Origin: Agrypnia vestita
Lineage: Eukaryota > Arthropoda > Insecta > Trichoptera > Phryganeidae
Direction: 5' to 3'
Assembly (NCBI GenBank): GCA_016648135.1
Contig: JADDOH010010214.1
Coordinates: 1 to 64,000 of the forward strand
Length of the DNA: 64,000 nt
A program made the position numbers and the translations under genes. Of the stretch, positions 20,390 through 32,290 are shown in pieces. The number at the start of each line of letters is the position of its first letter. The first letter of the stretch is position 1. A model generated the notes under the pieces. It ran no database searches, was not told where the DNA came from, and saw only the letters and a list, made by a program, of their open reading frames with translations.

Positions 20390-21775
20390 CCCTGTCGACG
20401 GTTCTGGTATTAAATCACACGCATTAAGTGTTGAATTGAAAACTACCGTATTTATTTTAACCGTGTTAATTTTAACCTTCAATTTGCGGCCCTTGCGACT
20501 GAGGGCGAGCAAAAAGAAGTGTCCTCATTGTTTATATCTGATGGCGACTTAGGAAAAATCCAAGCAAGGGATCACACAAGCACTAGGAACGTGTACGGTA
20601 ACAATAAGAATCTCGCGCCAATAATCATCGTCCGCACATCGCACGGCATGCAAGAAAACCGAACTGTTATCGTGCATTTTGAAAATATTATTGAGGCTAA
20701 GCTAATTAAGCCATAAATATGATATTACTTGTCTTTTTTAAGAAAAAATATATACGTTAATTAAAATACGTAAACTTTGTGAACGTTTGTTGGACGCCAC
20801 CATTTTGACGTTTCAGACCTTGTATCTCTTATCTTCATGGTCGTGAAAAGACTGAATTTATTTAATTTTAACACAACTACAATTTCGAGAGGAGGCTTTC
20901 ATCATCAGGTGTAATTTATAATTAACCTAAATACAGAAATTATGAAAATACTTGAGCAGAGTAACGGGTCGTCGAGCAGTGGGGATGATTTTTTGTGTGG
21001 TCTTCAAGGGGAAGATGCTGAAAAGCGGATACTTTTGTAAAAATTTGATGTTGTTTACTTTTTCTCTCGAAACTACAGTCGTGTCAAATTTAACACAACT
21101 TGCGTGCATTACAAGGTTCATTTTAGTGTGTTCAAGTAACTGCCATATTAATTAATAAAATTATTTTAGCATTGTTTTTTCATTATATATAAATAACATA
21201 GTAGGTACGTTTATTTAATAGTTCAGTTCAATAAAGAAAAAGCTCTCTCTCTATCTCTTTCTTTTATATACAAGTGTGTGGGTGCGTGCGAGTATCGAGA
21301 TTCGAGCATCGTGCGCGACAGTTGTATAACCTCAATACTGAACGCGTGGAAATTTTGTTACAACTTATTTGTTATTGTTTTAAGTCATTCGTGAGTTATA
21401 TTGTCTTTTTATTGCAATTTTGCGATGAAGATTCGAGAAATGGAAACTGTATGTGGAAAACAACTTACACACACAAGAAAAGTAAGTTAATAAAATTGTA
21501 TATTTTGATACAAGTATTTACTGTCTATATACGTTTTATGTGATTCGAATGTTGACTACTTACTATTTACATACTTGTAGGGAGACACTAGTGAAATCAT
21601 ACACTCAGCGTCAAAAAGAGTATCGAAAGAGAAAAAAAATCGAAAAACAACTTTAAAGTGTGAAGAAAATACGAAAATATAAAATATAAACAATTTAGAT
21701 CTTCATATCGAATAACATTCAGAATTGAAGAAAAGGCGTAAAGAGCTTCATTCTCGACTAACCGCCCACGTATTT
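20390..21775. other. mixed stretch, no gene established
   Basis: A GC-richer patch at 20375-20670 includes CTAAGGGCGCCCTGTCGACG. The frame 20519-20716 runs through it but resembles no family. At 20785-20815, GACGCCACCATTTTGACG resembles a YY1/Pho-type site. At 20888-20912 on the minus strand, CTGATGATGAAAGC ... CGAAAT resembles a Penelope 3'-end core. A CT-rich run lies at 21243-21268. Confidence 0.35.
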
Positions 21776-21782
21776 TTTTAAG

Positions 21783-21870
21783 AAGGTTCTTAGGTTTTCA
21801 CGGGCACTCAGAATCTTCTGGTTTGTGTCTTCTGGGGTATTATGCCGTGTTTTTACGACCATTCTGGCCA
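21783..21870 (+). mobile_element. Penelope-type end fragment, second copy
   Basis: GTTCTTAGGTTTTCACGGGC, ACTCAGAATCTTC, GGGGTATTATGCCGTGT and TTTTACGACC match 10289-10375 in order and orientation. It stops before the hammerhead-like core. A truncated copy of the same family. Confidence 0.75.
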
Positions 21871-21874
21871 CATA

Positions 21875-23955
21875 AACCAGAAGTATTTTTTTTCTCACAA
21901 GTTCAAGTGAATTTAGTACCTATAGCACTGTTATATCATAATATGAAAAAAACGAATAAGACTCGTTTATTTATTTGTTCACCGATGGATATTTCTAATT
22001 ACAATCAAATTCAAATGTTGCCATCCTGTCGCATTTCCACGAGAAAACTGAATATATTTATTTTTATTACAAAAAAACTGTATAATAAAGCACTACTTAT
22101 TCAATTAACAACATGGGGGGGGGGCAATAGTCTCTTCATCAGAATACAATATATACTAAAAATTAAAAATCAAAGAATTGATATTAAAACAAAAAATAAA
22201 TATATGGGAACTTCATAACAAAATAAAAATGTGAAAACAAATTTTAAAGGTAAAGAAATTATTAGCATGAAGAACCTGGTAGTTTATAATAATATTTTCT
22301 ATAAACTCTTTTTCCAATTTCTAAAACTTCTAATTAACCCAACTGTAATCCTATATAATTTGCATGTAACCAAAGAAACATGGTCCGTCTACTTAATCCT
22401 TCAATGGGTTAAATCAAGAAACCTTAAAATCCCTTTTTGGAAGGATTCATTATATCTAAACATTATATGGAAGTAATATGTATGAGTGTGCGTTTATGTT
22501 TAAGTGAAAATTCATTAATTATCTTCCAATGCATAAAATGTTTGTCGAAGCAAAGTGCACTTTGACTCCAATTGTAAATATTAACATCCCTCTTATATAA
22601 TAGTTCTTACTGGGGTCAGCTGATTAATATTACTCTAGTTTTAGTCACTTTTACAGGATCTATTTACTAACTTGGATGTTTTATATGCTAGTTAATTGGC
22701 ATCACATTGTGTTCAATATTGTTGTCATTTCATTTTGGTTCTCAATTTCAATATTTTTAACACATATTTTTCATAGTTTGGGTGCTTTATAATAATCATA
22801 TTCAATATCTACAATTTGTATCTTCGTTATCAGAGAATGGAGTCTATTATCAGAGGGTAGGGACCCTCTTACCGAAAACCTAACAAGGAAAAAGGCTTGG
22901 AGTATTTTTGTTTCCTTCTGTTTTCGATTCTATTTCATCATGATGCAACAACCCAGGGCGTCTCTTGGCCATCTAAAAGAAATATACCATTCTTTCGTAA
23001 TCAGCGAAGTTATGGTCTGGAAAGATTATGGTTGTTGTTATGGTTTACTCATGTGCTAAGACATTTCCATCTGAGCCAGATGCCCAATCACCGAAGTTGT
23101 CGAAATAAATTTCCCTTTTCTTCTAGCGAAATATTTAAACCATCATTAGCCAAATATTTAAATACCCTCAAATCAGGACCTCATTACTCCCATATTTTTC
23201 CTGGAATTCCCCGCCATTATTCGATAATTATTAAATTTCTCTAAATTTTCATCTCTTTCCTCAACTTATATATCTCATACGCGAGATAAATATTTTTTTA
23301 AACGATCGAAGCAAACTAGAGAATCAATTATCTATTTTAGTACGATAAGGAATTTATGCTGTAGTAACAGGGAGCAATCATTAAGGAAAAAAATATATTC
23401 TGAGTTTGTTTCCTGTTTATCGTCGTCCAATTAGAAGGATTAATGTTATTGGAATAGATTATTGGGTACTGGAATGGGAGGGCTGGTGGTTGCTACTAAG
23501 TATTTATCGAGTTTCAGCCTCAAATCCCTGCTTCACAACCCCTGTAACCTTACGTTGGCCTTTATTATAATATCAAAAAGTGTTCAAACTCAGGAAATAT
23601 TTTGATTATTAATAAACAATGAGGTCTCAATTTCTGAACGGTTGAACGGAATTCAACATATTTTAATATCAAATTGATTTTGTAAATAAGTAGAATTTGT
23701 AAAGTTATATTTTACCTCACGAAGGCCTGTTTAATATTCTGGTGAATTAATAATACCCATATTTACGACACAATTCTCGAATATTTCTCTGTGTGTAGAA
23801 GTTATTCAAGAAATAATCATCAATTTATCCATAAATATTTTAAAAATTAATTTAAATAGAAAATAACTGACTTAATTATATTAATGGTTCACACTTTCAA
23901 AATTATTATTAAAATTAAATTAAAAATTATTTATATTTAACGACGTTGTTCTCTC
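21875..23955. other. AT-rich gene-free stretch
   Basis: Includes a G9 run at 22116-22124. The frame at 22897-23244 is open but shows no known domain, and 22840-23250 has more mixed composition than its surroundings. Nothing is assignable. Confidence 0.4.
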
Positions 23956-23960
23956 AATTT

Positions 23961-24214
23961 CAACGGTTCCTACGTATAGTGACGAATCTGCAAAAATTAG
24001 ATTTTTATTTTACTATCTTAAACCATTAAATTTACTCATTATTTTCGGATAATGTTTAAAAAAATGTTTAATTTTCCTTTAATATATACATCTTTGAAGC
24101 GAAAATTCATTATTTTTTAACATTGTCCAAACATATATAGTAAATTGGCTGGTTTAAGAAAGTAAAACGAAAACTATTTTTTGCAGATTCGACAGTATAC
24201 GTGGGGACCTTCGA
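23961..24214. mobile_element. MITE family A, copy 2
   Basis: Ends: left CAACGGTTCCTACGTATAG then GACGAATCTGCAAAAA; right TTTTTTGCAGATTCGACAG then TATACGTGGGGACC. They are inverted copies of each other and of the ends at 1892-2134. The interior is AT-rich and non-coding. This copy has the cleaner terminal repeats. Confidence 0.8.
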
Positions 24215-24754
24215 TTTGATCATCATACAAACTAACATTATATTTAAAAATGAAATAGGTAATACCATTTAATGTTTATAATTTAACTACCCTAATGAAT
24301 ATGTAACATCTTTCAGTATATTCAGAATATTTTTTTGCTGACATTATTAATATAATTAATAAAAATAAACTCATATCAATATAAAACATTTAAAAAATGT
24401 ATTAAGCTAACGAAAGTAGATTTATAATTCCATATATTCATAGACGTAAAAAGACATAAAAAGCCAACAAAATGGAGCAATTTTTTCTTTTTTAAAACAT
24501 CTAAGGTTTGATAATTTATTAACTGTTATTATTATATTCATATATATTGGTGACAGAATGTTTTGACTTATGAAACATATTAGTTTACTAAAGATACATT
24601 TGGTTTTTCGCTGTACCTTTCCAAAAAAGAGGCAAGCTCTTGTGCTTGCACTTTTATTTTTTAAAAGGTTATATGTCTATATACCTACCTTATTTTTTAT
24701 GTATTATGTAAAACATTATTTTTTTAACTGATTAAATTAATTATTTTCTGTTAT

Positions 24755-25185
24755 TTTAACAAGATATATTTTAATAAGATATGTATGCACCCTGATGAAT
24801 AAATTGTAAAATGATAAATGTTAATGTGCAAAATTGTGATAAAAAATGCAACAGAAGATATGAGAAAAAATTGTGAAATTTGCTTACTTTGCCGGACGAT
24901 CGCCTTAATTAAATTAGATTTCGTATTGAGAGGCTTTTTGATTTCTAATATTTTCAAATTATTAGCCTAAGGCCTCTATTATTTGTACGTTAAATTTCGA
25001 TGGCGTTTTTTAAAAGTGTGGCCTGTCTCTAATATTTGGTTTACAAATTCTGAGAAATTATTTTTACTAAGACATTTGACATATGCCTTTATTTTAATAT
25101 TAAAACAACGTGGCGTTTTACCTATATAAAATTCTAAGTACTCCTTACAATTAATCTTATATATCCCGGAATGAACCAATGAATC
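24755..25185 (-). pseudogene. Penelope-like element GIY-YIG endonuclease fragment
   Basis: The minus-strand frame 24979-25179 opens MVHSGIYKINCKEYLEFYIG. GIY sits at residues 5-7, YIG at 18-20, and an arginine at 24, then a NNFSEFVNQILETGHTFK segment like the GIY-YIG domain of Penelope-like retroelements (xSGIYxIxCxxCxxxYIGxTxRxF...ExGH). After a stop it continues NNLKILEIKKPLNTKSNLI, the usual C-terminal LEI block. The reverse transcriptase is absent. The zinc-finger-like second cysteine after KINC is lost. It is a family distinct from the 10189 remnant as far as the short overlap shows. Confidence 0.75.
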
Positions 25186-25567
25186 AATTTTGAGTGTATT
25201 AAGAATATACCTATTTATTGTTAATGTAAAATGCCGATGTAATGTAATTAGGTAAATGCCTCGCAGTAGCTACTACAGGCCGCGCGGCGGTTTTGACAGC
25301 CGCCCGCAGGGCCTAGCAGCAAGCACGTTGTTTTTCGGCATTGAACTAAACTGAACTAAATTATCTGAGATTTATCATGTCATTCTCTGGCTTTTCAACT
25401 CTGTATTGTATGTACAACTCTGTATGTACAACTCTGATTTCATGGGCCGGAATACATGTGGCACATTTCATCGTGGTAATCCAAAGATTGATTTGTAAAT
25501 CAAATGAATTGACAATAAACTTACATTCTCCTTTTTTGTTTTTTCTTTCCTTTTTAAACACATTTAT

Positions 25568-25735
25568 AGGCCAATAGGCCCAACTAATGAAGTCGTTATA
25601 CTACAAAAACACCCAAGCTTGAGTAAATCGTAGATGTATTGTGACCTCACCGAAAATCGAATCCGGAACCTTAGAGTATATTCCGGAACCCTCGGTGTGA
25701 GAAGCCTTTGTCATACCTACTGGGCTACGAGGGCT
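25568..25735 (-). mobile_element. tRNA-derived SINE, family S1, copy 1
   Basis: On the minus strand: box A TAGCCCAGTAGG (rc at 25716-25727), a box B region GGATTCGATTTTCGG, GTGAGGTCACAATACATC, then TTGGGCCTATTGGCC as the tail. Copies: 27762-27903 (minus) and 44098-44216 (plus). This copy carries a small internal duplication of TTCCGGAACC. It is pol III-type SINE structure, not a tRNA gene. Confidence 0.8.
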
Positions 25736-25739
25736 ATTT

Positions 25740-26355
25740 TTTACACTACTTTTATTTGATACTAGCTTACCGCGTAGATTTTTGGTAACTTTTAATCATA
25801 TTTTATCAATTTATGTATTTAACTTAAGATATAGATGGTATATATGTCGTCCAATACAACTTCTCTATAGAAAGTATTTTATTCCTTACCGTTAAAGCAG
25901 CGTTCGTAAAAAACACATCGACTTTAGGTCGACTAAATAGGTCACCACGAAAATCTTTCAATTTTAACGGGATAATATATAGCCTATATCCAATTTGAAA
26001 GATGATTCTAAATATTGGAGAAGCAATTTTTGAAATCGGTTGAGTAGTTTTAAAGGTTACCTCCTACATCCAAACTTACAAATTTTACCCCTTTATAGGC
26101 ATGTTAATATAGACAAGTATATTACTACATATTTCAGAAACATACGTTTCCATTTTCGGAAGAACGTAGTTATAATTATTATTTTAAATGAATTTCCACA
26201 ATGAATTTACAAATTGATCGCCTCCAAGTAAGATTATTCATATTCACCTTGTTTATTTGTTTCGTTACTATTAGAGTTAAGTTAAATACGGTATAACGAT
26301 ATACACTGGGATCTGAAGACATCAAAAAACCAAGAAATGTCCTCGAAAAATAGAC
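25740..26355. other. AT-rich gene-free stretch
   Basis: The part at 25760-26110 (CGCGTAGATTTTTGGTAAC ... GATTCTAAATATTGGAGAAG, GGTTGAGTAGTTTTAAAGG) has the flavour of insect non-autonomous Helitron bodies, but I cannot confirm it. Confidence 0.35.
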
Positions 26356-26358
26356 GGT

Positions 26359-26613
26359 ATGTCATTATCCGTTAAAAGACCTAAGTACCTTAAACTTTTT
26401 GTTATCTTTGTCCATCCTCGTCCCTGGAATGATTTGCCGGCTTTGTCTTTCTTCCGTCTCACAATCCGGAACCCAAAAGCCCGCATTAATCTTCCTCCAT
26501 CTTGTCTTGTTTACTTTAATAATGTTATGAATATTCGTTTGGCGAACGCTAAAAATGTACTTAGATTATCTTTTCGAAAATACTTTTTCTACGAAGGATA
26601 CGAATTTCATTAG
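26359..26613 (+). pseudogene. possible LINE C-terminal fragment
   Basis: The frame contains PRPWNDLPALSFF followed by NPKARINLPPSC. The pattern WNxLPxxxF...FKxxI is typical of the extreme C-terminus of Jockey/R1-type LINE ORF2 proteins. Only this motif supports the call. No upstream reverse transcriptase is visible. Confidence 0.35.
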
Positions 26614-26619
26614 AATAAT

Positions 26620-27500
26620 GTTATACATATCCACATTTATTTATTTCGAAAAGCTTTTTCATTAATTTCTGGCTTTGTTTTAGCCTAATGAAATGATTTA
26701 AAAAAATATGTAAATATTTTTATAACATTGTATTCTAAGCAAATATATAATATTATTTAGGTAGAACGTATAAAAATAAAACGATATACTTTTTAAATGC
26801 AATCTATTTGAAAATAAGTTTAAATCTCACAAAATAAATATAAGGACACGGAAACGTTTTATTTTATTAAATCAACATAATTTAACAAATCTTTTTTCAC
26901 TCTTTTATTTTAACAACACAACAACCCTCCAAAAAGAATTTTCACTCCTGGTTTAGATGATAAATAAAATATAAATTTTATTTTATTTAAAATAATATAT
27001 AAATTTTTCCCTCACCACACACAAGAATCTTTTCTTTTTCTTCTTTTTGGTGAGGTATAACATTATATAATAATAATTTGATTATTAATATTTTCTATCT
27101 ATCATTGTTATGAAAGAAATTATATGTATATAATGTGGTTTCCCAAATATTTTAGTTATTTTTTTAAATAAAAACTTTTTTGCGTTGCTCTGAAAAGAGA
27201 AACAACATTTAAAGCTATTATATTATATTATAAACTTTATCAATTATTAAATATGTATTATTCATCGGTATATTTTCTCAATAGGTCGATTGCCAATTGT
27301 TTGTGAAAAATTTTCACACAAATTAAAACGTTCCATTTTAACAATTCAAATTAAATGAAGATCAATAGGTATCTACTGATCTTCATTTACATGTATATTA
27401 TATATAAAATAAATTTAAAAAATGATTTAACGTATCAAGAATAAAATTTAATAAATTTAAACAGCAAAAGTATTTATATATATATTCTGAGAACAATATC
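26620..27500. other. AT-rich stretch with a hairpin
   Basis: No gene. Arms AAATGAAGATCA (27353-27364) and TGATCTTCATTT (27377-27388) form a perfect 12-bp stem with a 12-nt loop, just after a shorter TGTGAAAAATTTTCACA palindrome at 27300-27316. Confidence 0.55.
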
Positions 27501-27504
27501 TAGA

Positions 27505-27620
27505 GTGATAACAGCTCACACAGGTCATAAACCTTAGGTTATCCTATAAAAAGACTTCAATATACGTTTTCCATATAAAGAGCTTTGTCTCTGTGAGACC
27601 GTTATAATTTATCTAAATTA
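27505..27620 (+). repeat. dispersed repeat R, copy 2
   Basis: CAGCTCACACAGGTCATAAAC, CCTATAAAAAGACTTC, CGTTTTCCATATAAAGAGC, TTGTCTCTGTGAGACCG, TTATAATTTATCTAAATTAA: the same blocks in the same order as copy 1. It has a TATAAAAA box-like string, but no transcript evidence. Confidence 0.75.
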
Positions 27621-27761
27621 ACAAAAATATTGTTTTTATGTCAACATGGTCATTATTATTTTTCTACTGTTGTATGATATCCTCCCCAAATGAATTAGAA
27701 TAGAAATATATACCTCTATGTACCTGAATATACGAATATTTTTTTAACGCTTCAACATATC

Positions 27762-27903
27762 AGGAGGCCTAATTACTGAAATCGTTACATCACAAATACA
27801 CCCAAGCTTGAATAAATCATGTAGATGTATTGTGACCTCACCGGGAGTCGAACCCAGAATCCTCAGTGTGAGAAGCTAGTTTGATCCATGGGGCTTACCC
27901 TGT
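27762..27903 (-). mobile_element. tRNA-derived SINE, family S1, copy 2
   Basis: The minus strand has a perfect box B, GGTTCGACTCC (rc at 27844-27854), then CGGTGAGGTCACAATACATC and the CAAGCTTGGGTG block, ending in AGGCCTCCTG. The box A part is recognisable but degraded. Confidence 0.82.
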
Positions 27904-27909
27904 TTCAAT

Positions 27910-29385
27910 ATACCCAACATTTTGCATTATTACTCTTTAGGATGCTGCGCAAAATAGACCCCCTTCTCGTTCTACCCATTTTAATTTTTTTTTAAATTGA
28001 ATGCTCTTCATGCCAAATTATGCAATGTCTTATTAGTATTTATCGTTAGGATCCTGTGCATAATAAAGGCACTATCTACCATTCTGTGGACTTTTTCTCC
28101 CCTTTTCATGACATTAGTATTTATTATATTATCTAGAATGACATCCTTATTGTCATATTTTGCATAGTTACTCTTTATGACCCCGACGAGTAAACCACCT
28201 TCTAAATGGTCTCTCTAAACGCCGGATATCTCAGATACTACGCAAAGTAAGGTTGATCCTTCCCTTTGACATATATAAAGGAATTTTTACGCAATCTATC
28301 TGACAGTCTAGCAAACAAAGCAAAGAAGTAAACACATAAAAAATTATTATATTTATTTTATGTATTTTATTCATTTTATTAATTTAATTTATAATTATTA
28401 TTTACGTTACTTTATTTATAAGAAATATTCTCTTAATAAAAATATACAAATTTGCATCTGAGAACATTAGCGAATATTATTCCTAGGACCAGTGGCAGTC
28501 CATTTATTATCCAACGTATCAAAATATGTAATTTATTGGTCCCACATATCTCACGCCCTCGGGCGACCAGGGTTCTCCCAAACGGGGTGGTCACATTTAA
28601 AAAAATCTGATCCAAACATTCGCCAAAATGTTTTTACCCTTGTCCCTTACAAATTCCTTTAAGATAAACCATGACCCTCGCGGACTCGGGCTTAATACGT
28701 TCCAACTTGTGATTTTCTTATCTCCACCTCTCCTCGTGACGTAGGACACGCACACACGCGCAGGTACGTGCCGCAGAATGGGGCTTGTAGCGGTTGTTAA
28801 TGTGACCAATCCTCGTAACTAATGCGGAACATCAATCACACGAATGTGACGTCTGACCCAGCACACCCTTCTCGTATCGGAGGACAAGCAAGAAACCCAG
28901 ATTTTCCTTCATATTCAAATGACAGCCCCGTCCGCGTGATACATAAATTATGGCCACTTGACGTCTTGACGCATTAAGTCGGAGATAAATCAAAACCTAT
29001 TTGCCGGCTATATCTGCGGGGTATAAAATTATCCGGTTTCAATAAATCAACCGATAACGATTTTCAATAAATATGACTTAGGAGAAATTTACACTGTTTT
29101 ACCCCTAATGTTGGAAGTTGAAAATGGTATCACATTTGCCGAAAAAATATTGAAGAATTTAGACCCATCGAATCGTTTACTTTTACTTTCTGACTTGCAA
29201 ATATTTAAGTTCTTAAGAAACATAAATGAAAATCTGATTAATTTTGTTTTTCTTTTATATCTTAATCAAATCAATCAATGTCTTAAATTTTTTTTTCCTA
29301 AATAAAAATCATAAAATTTGAGACTCAAACTGGTTAATGTGAATCTTGCGTAGAGTATGTAAATAAATATATTAGGTGCCTGTTA
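27910..29385. other. gene-free stretch with CpG-richer island 28480-29060
   Basis: The island is mixed-composition DNA with CpG-bearing blocks (CGCCCTCGGGCGACCAGG at about 28554, CACACGCGCAGGTACGTGCC at about 28752), a CRE-like GTGACGTA at 28736-28743 and GGGTATAAAATTAT at 29019-29032. It is single-copy in the window. It may be an enhancer, promoter or solo LTR. Frames at 28433-28809 (minus) and 29108-29305 (plus) show no known domain. Confidence 0.4.
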
Positions 29386-29389
29386 TTTA

Positions 29390-29472
29390 CTCCCTTTCTT
29401 ATAACTCGTAGCGTCTGCTTGCTCGCTTGTCTGACGAAAAAACTTTGGATCAATTTTTGACCTCGTAAAATT
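29390..29472. repeat. dispersed repeat B, copy 2
   Basis: CTCCCTTTCTTATAACTCGT, AGCGTCTGCTTG, TTGTCTGACGAAAAAACTTT and GGATCAATTT match 2446-2515 with a small insertion (CTCGC). Truncated relative to copy 1. Confidence 0.7.
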
Positions 29473-29604
29473 TTAAGTTACCCCTTCCCCTTCCCTTCCT
29501 TTTAGAGTAATTAGATATTTGTGGTGAAGCCTTATATTAATGTTCGTTTTTCCCGGGCATTTATCATTAAAATTTTATAAATAAGTCGTTTGTCCGTGGT
29601 ATAT

Positions 29605-29770
29605 CCACTGTTTGATAATGGCTTTACAAGCCGAAACAGCTGTAACACCTAAAAATAGTTAACCCGCAGAACTTTATAATAATATTTATTGAAATTTAAT
29701 TTATTTTAAATTTCGCTAAAAATAAATATGGTGTTCTACAAATTAAACACAAAAACCATAAATAATTTAT
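29605..29770 (+). mobile_element. Penelope-LTR-like unit P, copy 1
   Basis: TTTGATAATGGCTTTACAAG, CCGAAACAGCTGTAAC, then an AT-rich stretch to AAAAACCATAAATAA. GGCTT and AAGCC pair as a 5-bp stem between the TGATAA and GAAAC blocks. It has the same block order as 30375-30545. Confidence 0.6.
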
Positions 29771-30094
29771 TTTTGGTACCTAACGTCATCATTAACATCT
29801 ATCCTGCCAAATTTATCCCCTAATAGCATTGCTCTAAGCTTTTTTTGTATTTATATGTATATATATATATTATTGATAGGCAAAACTTGCCAAGACTCAT
29901 AAGAAAATTACTTTTAATTAAAACTTTTATGCCTTCTTATTTATCAAATGGGATAAAAAGCTGTCCTTTGACAAAGCATAATTTATAGAATTTCAATTAA
30001 GGGTTAGTGTTCATTTTTTAAATGTCGTATTCCAACACTTTTCCTTTAGTTATTTTAGTTTATGCCCAACACAAAAAGAATCGGAATATAAACT

Positions 30095-30360
30095 ATCAGA
30101 GATTTTTAATGAAATTTAAAATAAATTATTTTTTCAATTGATTCAGCAACATTGTATATTGACATTTTTAAAAAAATGATGATCGAATGGTATTTCCGAA
30201 ACATGTCGGTGTAATTAATCAAATAATATAAGTAGATTTATACAAATACTATAACCAATATTTTTAAAATAAAGTAAATTTAAAAAAATATAATTATTAA
30301 GTTCTGCAGGTTAAGCGTTATTTTAAATGTTACAGCTGTTTCGGCTTGCAAAGCCATTAT
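30095..30360 (-). mobile_element. Penelope-LTR-like unit P, inverted copy
   Basis: On the minus strand: TATAATGGCTTTGCAAGCC, GAAACAGCTGTAACATTT, AAAATAACG, CCTGCAG, then AT-rich sequence. It is inverted relative to its neighbours on both sides. Inside its tail on the plus strand (30177-30212) another core reads TGATGATCGAATGG, TATTTCCGAAACATGTCGG. Confidence 0.6.
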
Positions 30361-30374
30361 AAAAGAGTCACCAT

Positions 30375-30545
30375 TATTAAATTGTATGATAAAGACCTCA
30401 TAAGCCGAAACAGCTGTCACATTTAAAATAACACCACCCGCAGGAAAAATAGTAATAACATTTAATAAAATTTATTTTAATTTTAAATTTCATTATAAAT
30501 AAACGTGATGTTCAACAAACTAAATACAAAAAACCATAAATAAAC
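30375..30545 (+). mobile_element. Penelope-LTR-like unit P, copy 3
   Basis: ATGATAAAGACCTCATAAGC, CGAAACAGCTGTCACATTT, AAAATAACACCACCCGCAG, then AT-rich sequence ending AAAAAACCATAAATAA. The core is more decayed than in copies 1 and 2, and the stem is reduced. Confidence 0.6.
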
Positions 30546-30549
30546 GAGT

Positions 30550-31210
30550 TCAAGGACTGAAGTTTAGATTTCGTTTGCTATCAAGGATCCAAATATGTGA
30601 CTTAGCACCTTCTCTCCCTACATCTATTGCAAGTAATCCTTAGAATGCAGAAATTCTAACTGAAGCGAGCACTTAGCAAATATTCACCAAAATAGACTGT
30701 ATAATCGGGAATACTGTTGATCCCATATACTATTAACCCCACAACATTGATTTAGATGGTTTGTGATAGTTATTTATAATTCAAAATGTATTTGATTAAA
30801 TTCATTTTAAATTATAACGAACCGAACTCCGAAATGACCAACCTGTATATATTGTACGCCTCAAATATACACACTCTTTGAGTTATATAAATTTACAAAT
30901 AACGAAAAAAATTTCAACTGTTTATTTAATGATATCACTTAGTTATTACATAATGCTTTCTACGGGTATATAATATAATGTAATCTGAAAATGAATATAT
31001 TCATGTACTCTTTAATACTAATATAAATTATTTGCTAAATTTATATGCATTCTATCAAAAACTGAAATCCATACTAAGAAATACAATATTTTACTTAATC
31101 TTCACCTCGCATATGAAACTTTTTTAATGATTATATTTTTTAGATGGTTTTTTTTAACATCAACTATCTATGTAACCAATACTGTACATCTCTGCGGGGA
31201 TACTTAGAGA
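30550..31210. other. AT-rich gene-free stretch
   Basis: No gene, RNA or element end recognised. Confidence 0.5.
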
Positions 31211-31276
31211 GCATAGAAACCTCATTTTTCTATTCTATCACATAACTCTCTTCTGATCCACATTCATCATGTCTTC

Positions 31277-31489
31277 TCATGCAAGCACCCGAAGCTTTCC
31301 AAATACCATCACTTTTAGTTTTCTTACATTCAATATAGGGTCACTTTTCTTGCATACATCGTTTATCCTACTTACTAGACTCCGGTAATCGTGTTCACTT
31401 TCGCTATTCATACAATCAAATCGCTTATTTTCATTCACATATTCTAGTTCTTTCAACAAAATGTTGAGCTTCAGAAGTAGAACAACCAC
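31277..31489 (-). pseudogene. LINE reverse transcriptase fragment
   Basis: The minus-strand frame contains SEHDYRSLVSRINDVCKKSD then LNVRKLKVMVFGKLRV. This matches the segment just after the RT catalytic YADD box (SExdLqxLVxxfxxVCkxxgLxvNvxKSKVMVFG). The catalytic box itself is not recognisable. It is a short internal fragment, truncated at both ends. Confidence 0.72.
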
Positions 31490-31504
31490 TATTCAATTGT
31501 TAAA

Positions 31505-32290
31505 ACTGAGATAAACATATTTCTTAATTTAGAAAATCTCAAGGAAGTAATTAGACGATTTCAGAATTCACACTTGAAACTTAATTCGAAAAAATGTACC
31601 TTATTCCAAAAGCAATTCCAATTTTTGGGCCATGTCGTATCCTAAGAAGGGATTCGGACTAATCCGGCTAAACTAGCTGTCATCTGAGATTGGCCTCGTC
31701 CTAAAAATTGATACGAGTTAAGAATCTTCTTAGAACTTTGCACCTATTATCGACAATTTATCTAAAGGTTTGCAGAAATAGCGAAGCTTGTTCACCAGCT
31801 GACTGAAGAATCGATCCCGTACTCATGGAATGATAAAGCAGGAAGTGCATTCCAGGAATTGAAAACAATACTGTGTTTGAGTCCAGTATTGGCATATCCT
31901 CGCCAAAAAAGGCAATTCATACTCAAAACCGTTGCGAGTAACACCAGAATAGGTGCTTTACTCTCCCAAGAACAAGACACCCAAGAGAAGGTCATCGAGT
32001 ATTACAGTAAAGTATTGTCATAACCTGAAAAAATCTACTTCATTACCAGAAGAGAACTTCTCACCATTTTCAAAGCCTTGGACTATTTACATTGTTATCT
32101 CCATGGACAAAAATTCCCCGTGAGGACTGACTGCAACTTTGAAACGGTTATTGAATTTGAAGAATCCAGAAAGACAACTGGCTCGTTGGATTAAAAACCT
32201 TTAACAATATAACTTTATAAAATAAAACACTTTAAAAACACTCCGGATGACCTCTCACGAAGTAAACCCCGCCGTGAAAACATTGTGATA
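31505..32290 (+). pseudogene. Ty3/gypsy pol remnant: RT thumb and RNase H
   Basis: A broken translation gives HLKLNSKKCTLFQKQFQFLG and HVVS, then RFAEIAKLVHQLTEE, AFQELKTILCLSPVLAYP, RIGALLSQEQDTQEKVIEYYS, RRELLTIFKALDYLHCYLHG and ending TPDDLSRSKPRRE. These are, in order, the RT thumb (KCxFxxxxxxFLGHxVS), the connection and RNase H blocks of Ty3/gypsy pol. At least five in-frame stops are present. The RT catalytic part and gag are missing upstream. It is interrupted at 32290 by the piggyBac element and resumes at 33558. Confidence 0.85.

Noticed and set aside
9765..25320. Similarity between the GC patches at 9765-9905 and 25262-25320
   Set aside because: Only about 15-20 bases (TAGCTACTA...GGCC) look alike; too little to call a repeat family.
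31792..31995. Minus-strand frame with NSWNALPALSF resembling a LINE tail motif
   Set aside because: It is antisense to clear gypsy RNase H coding; the motif match is coincidental.
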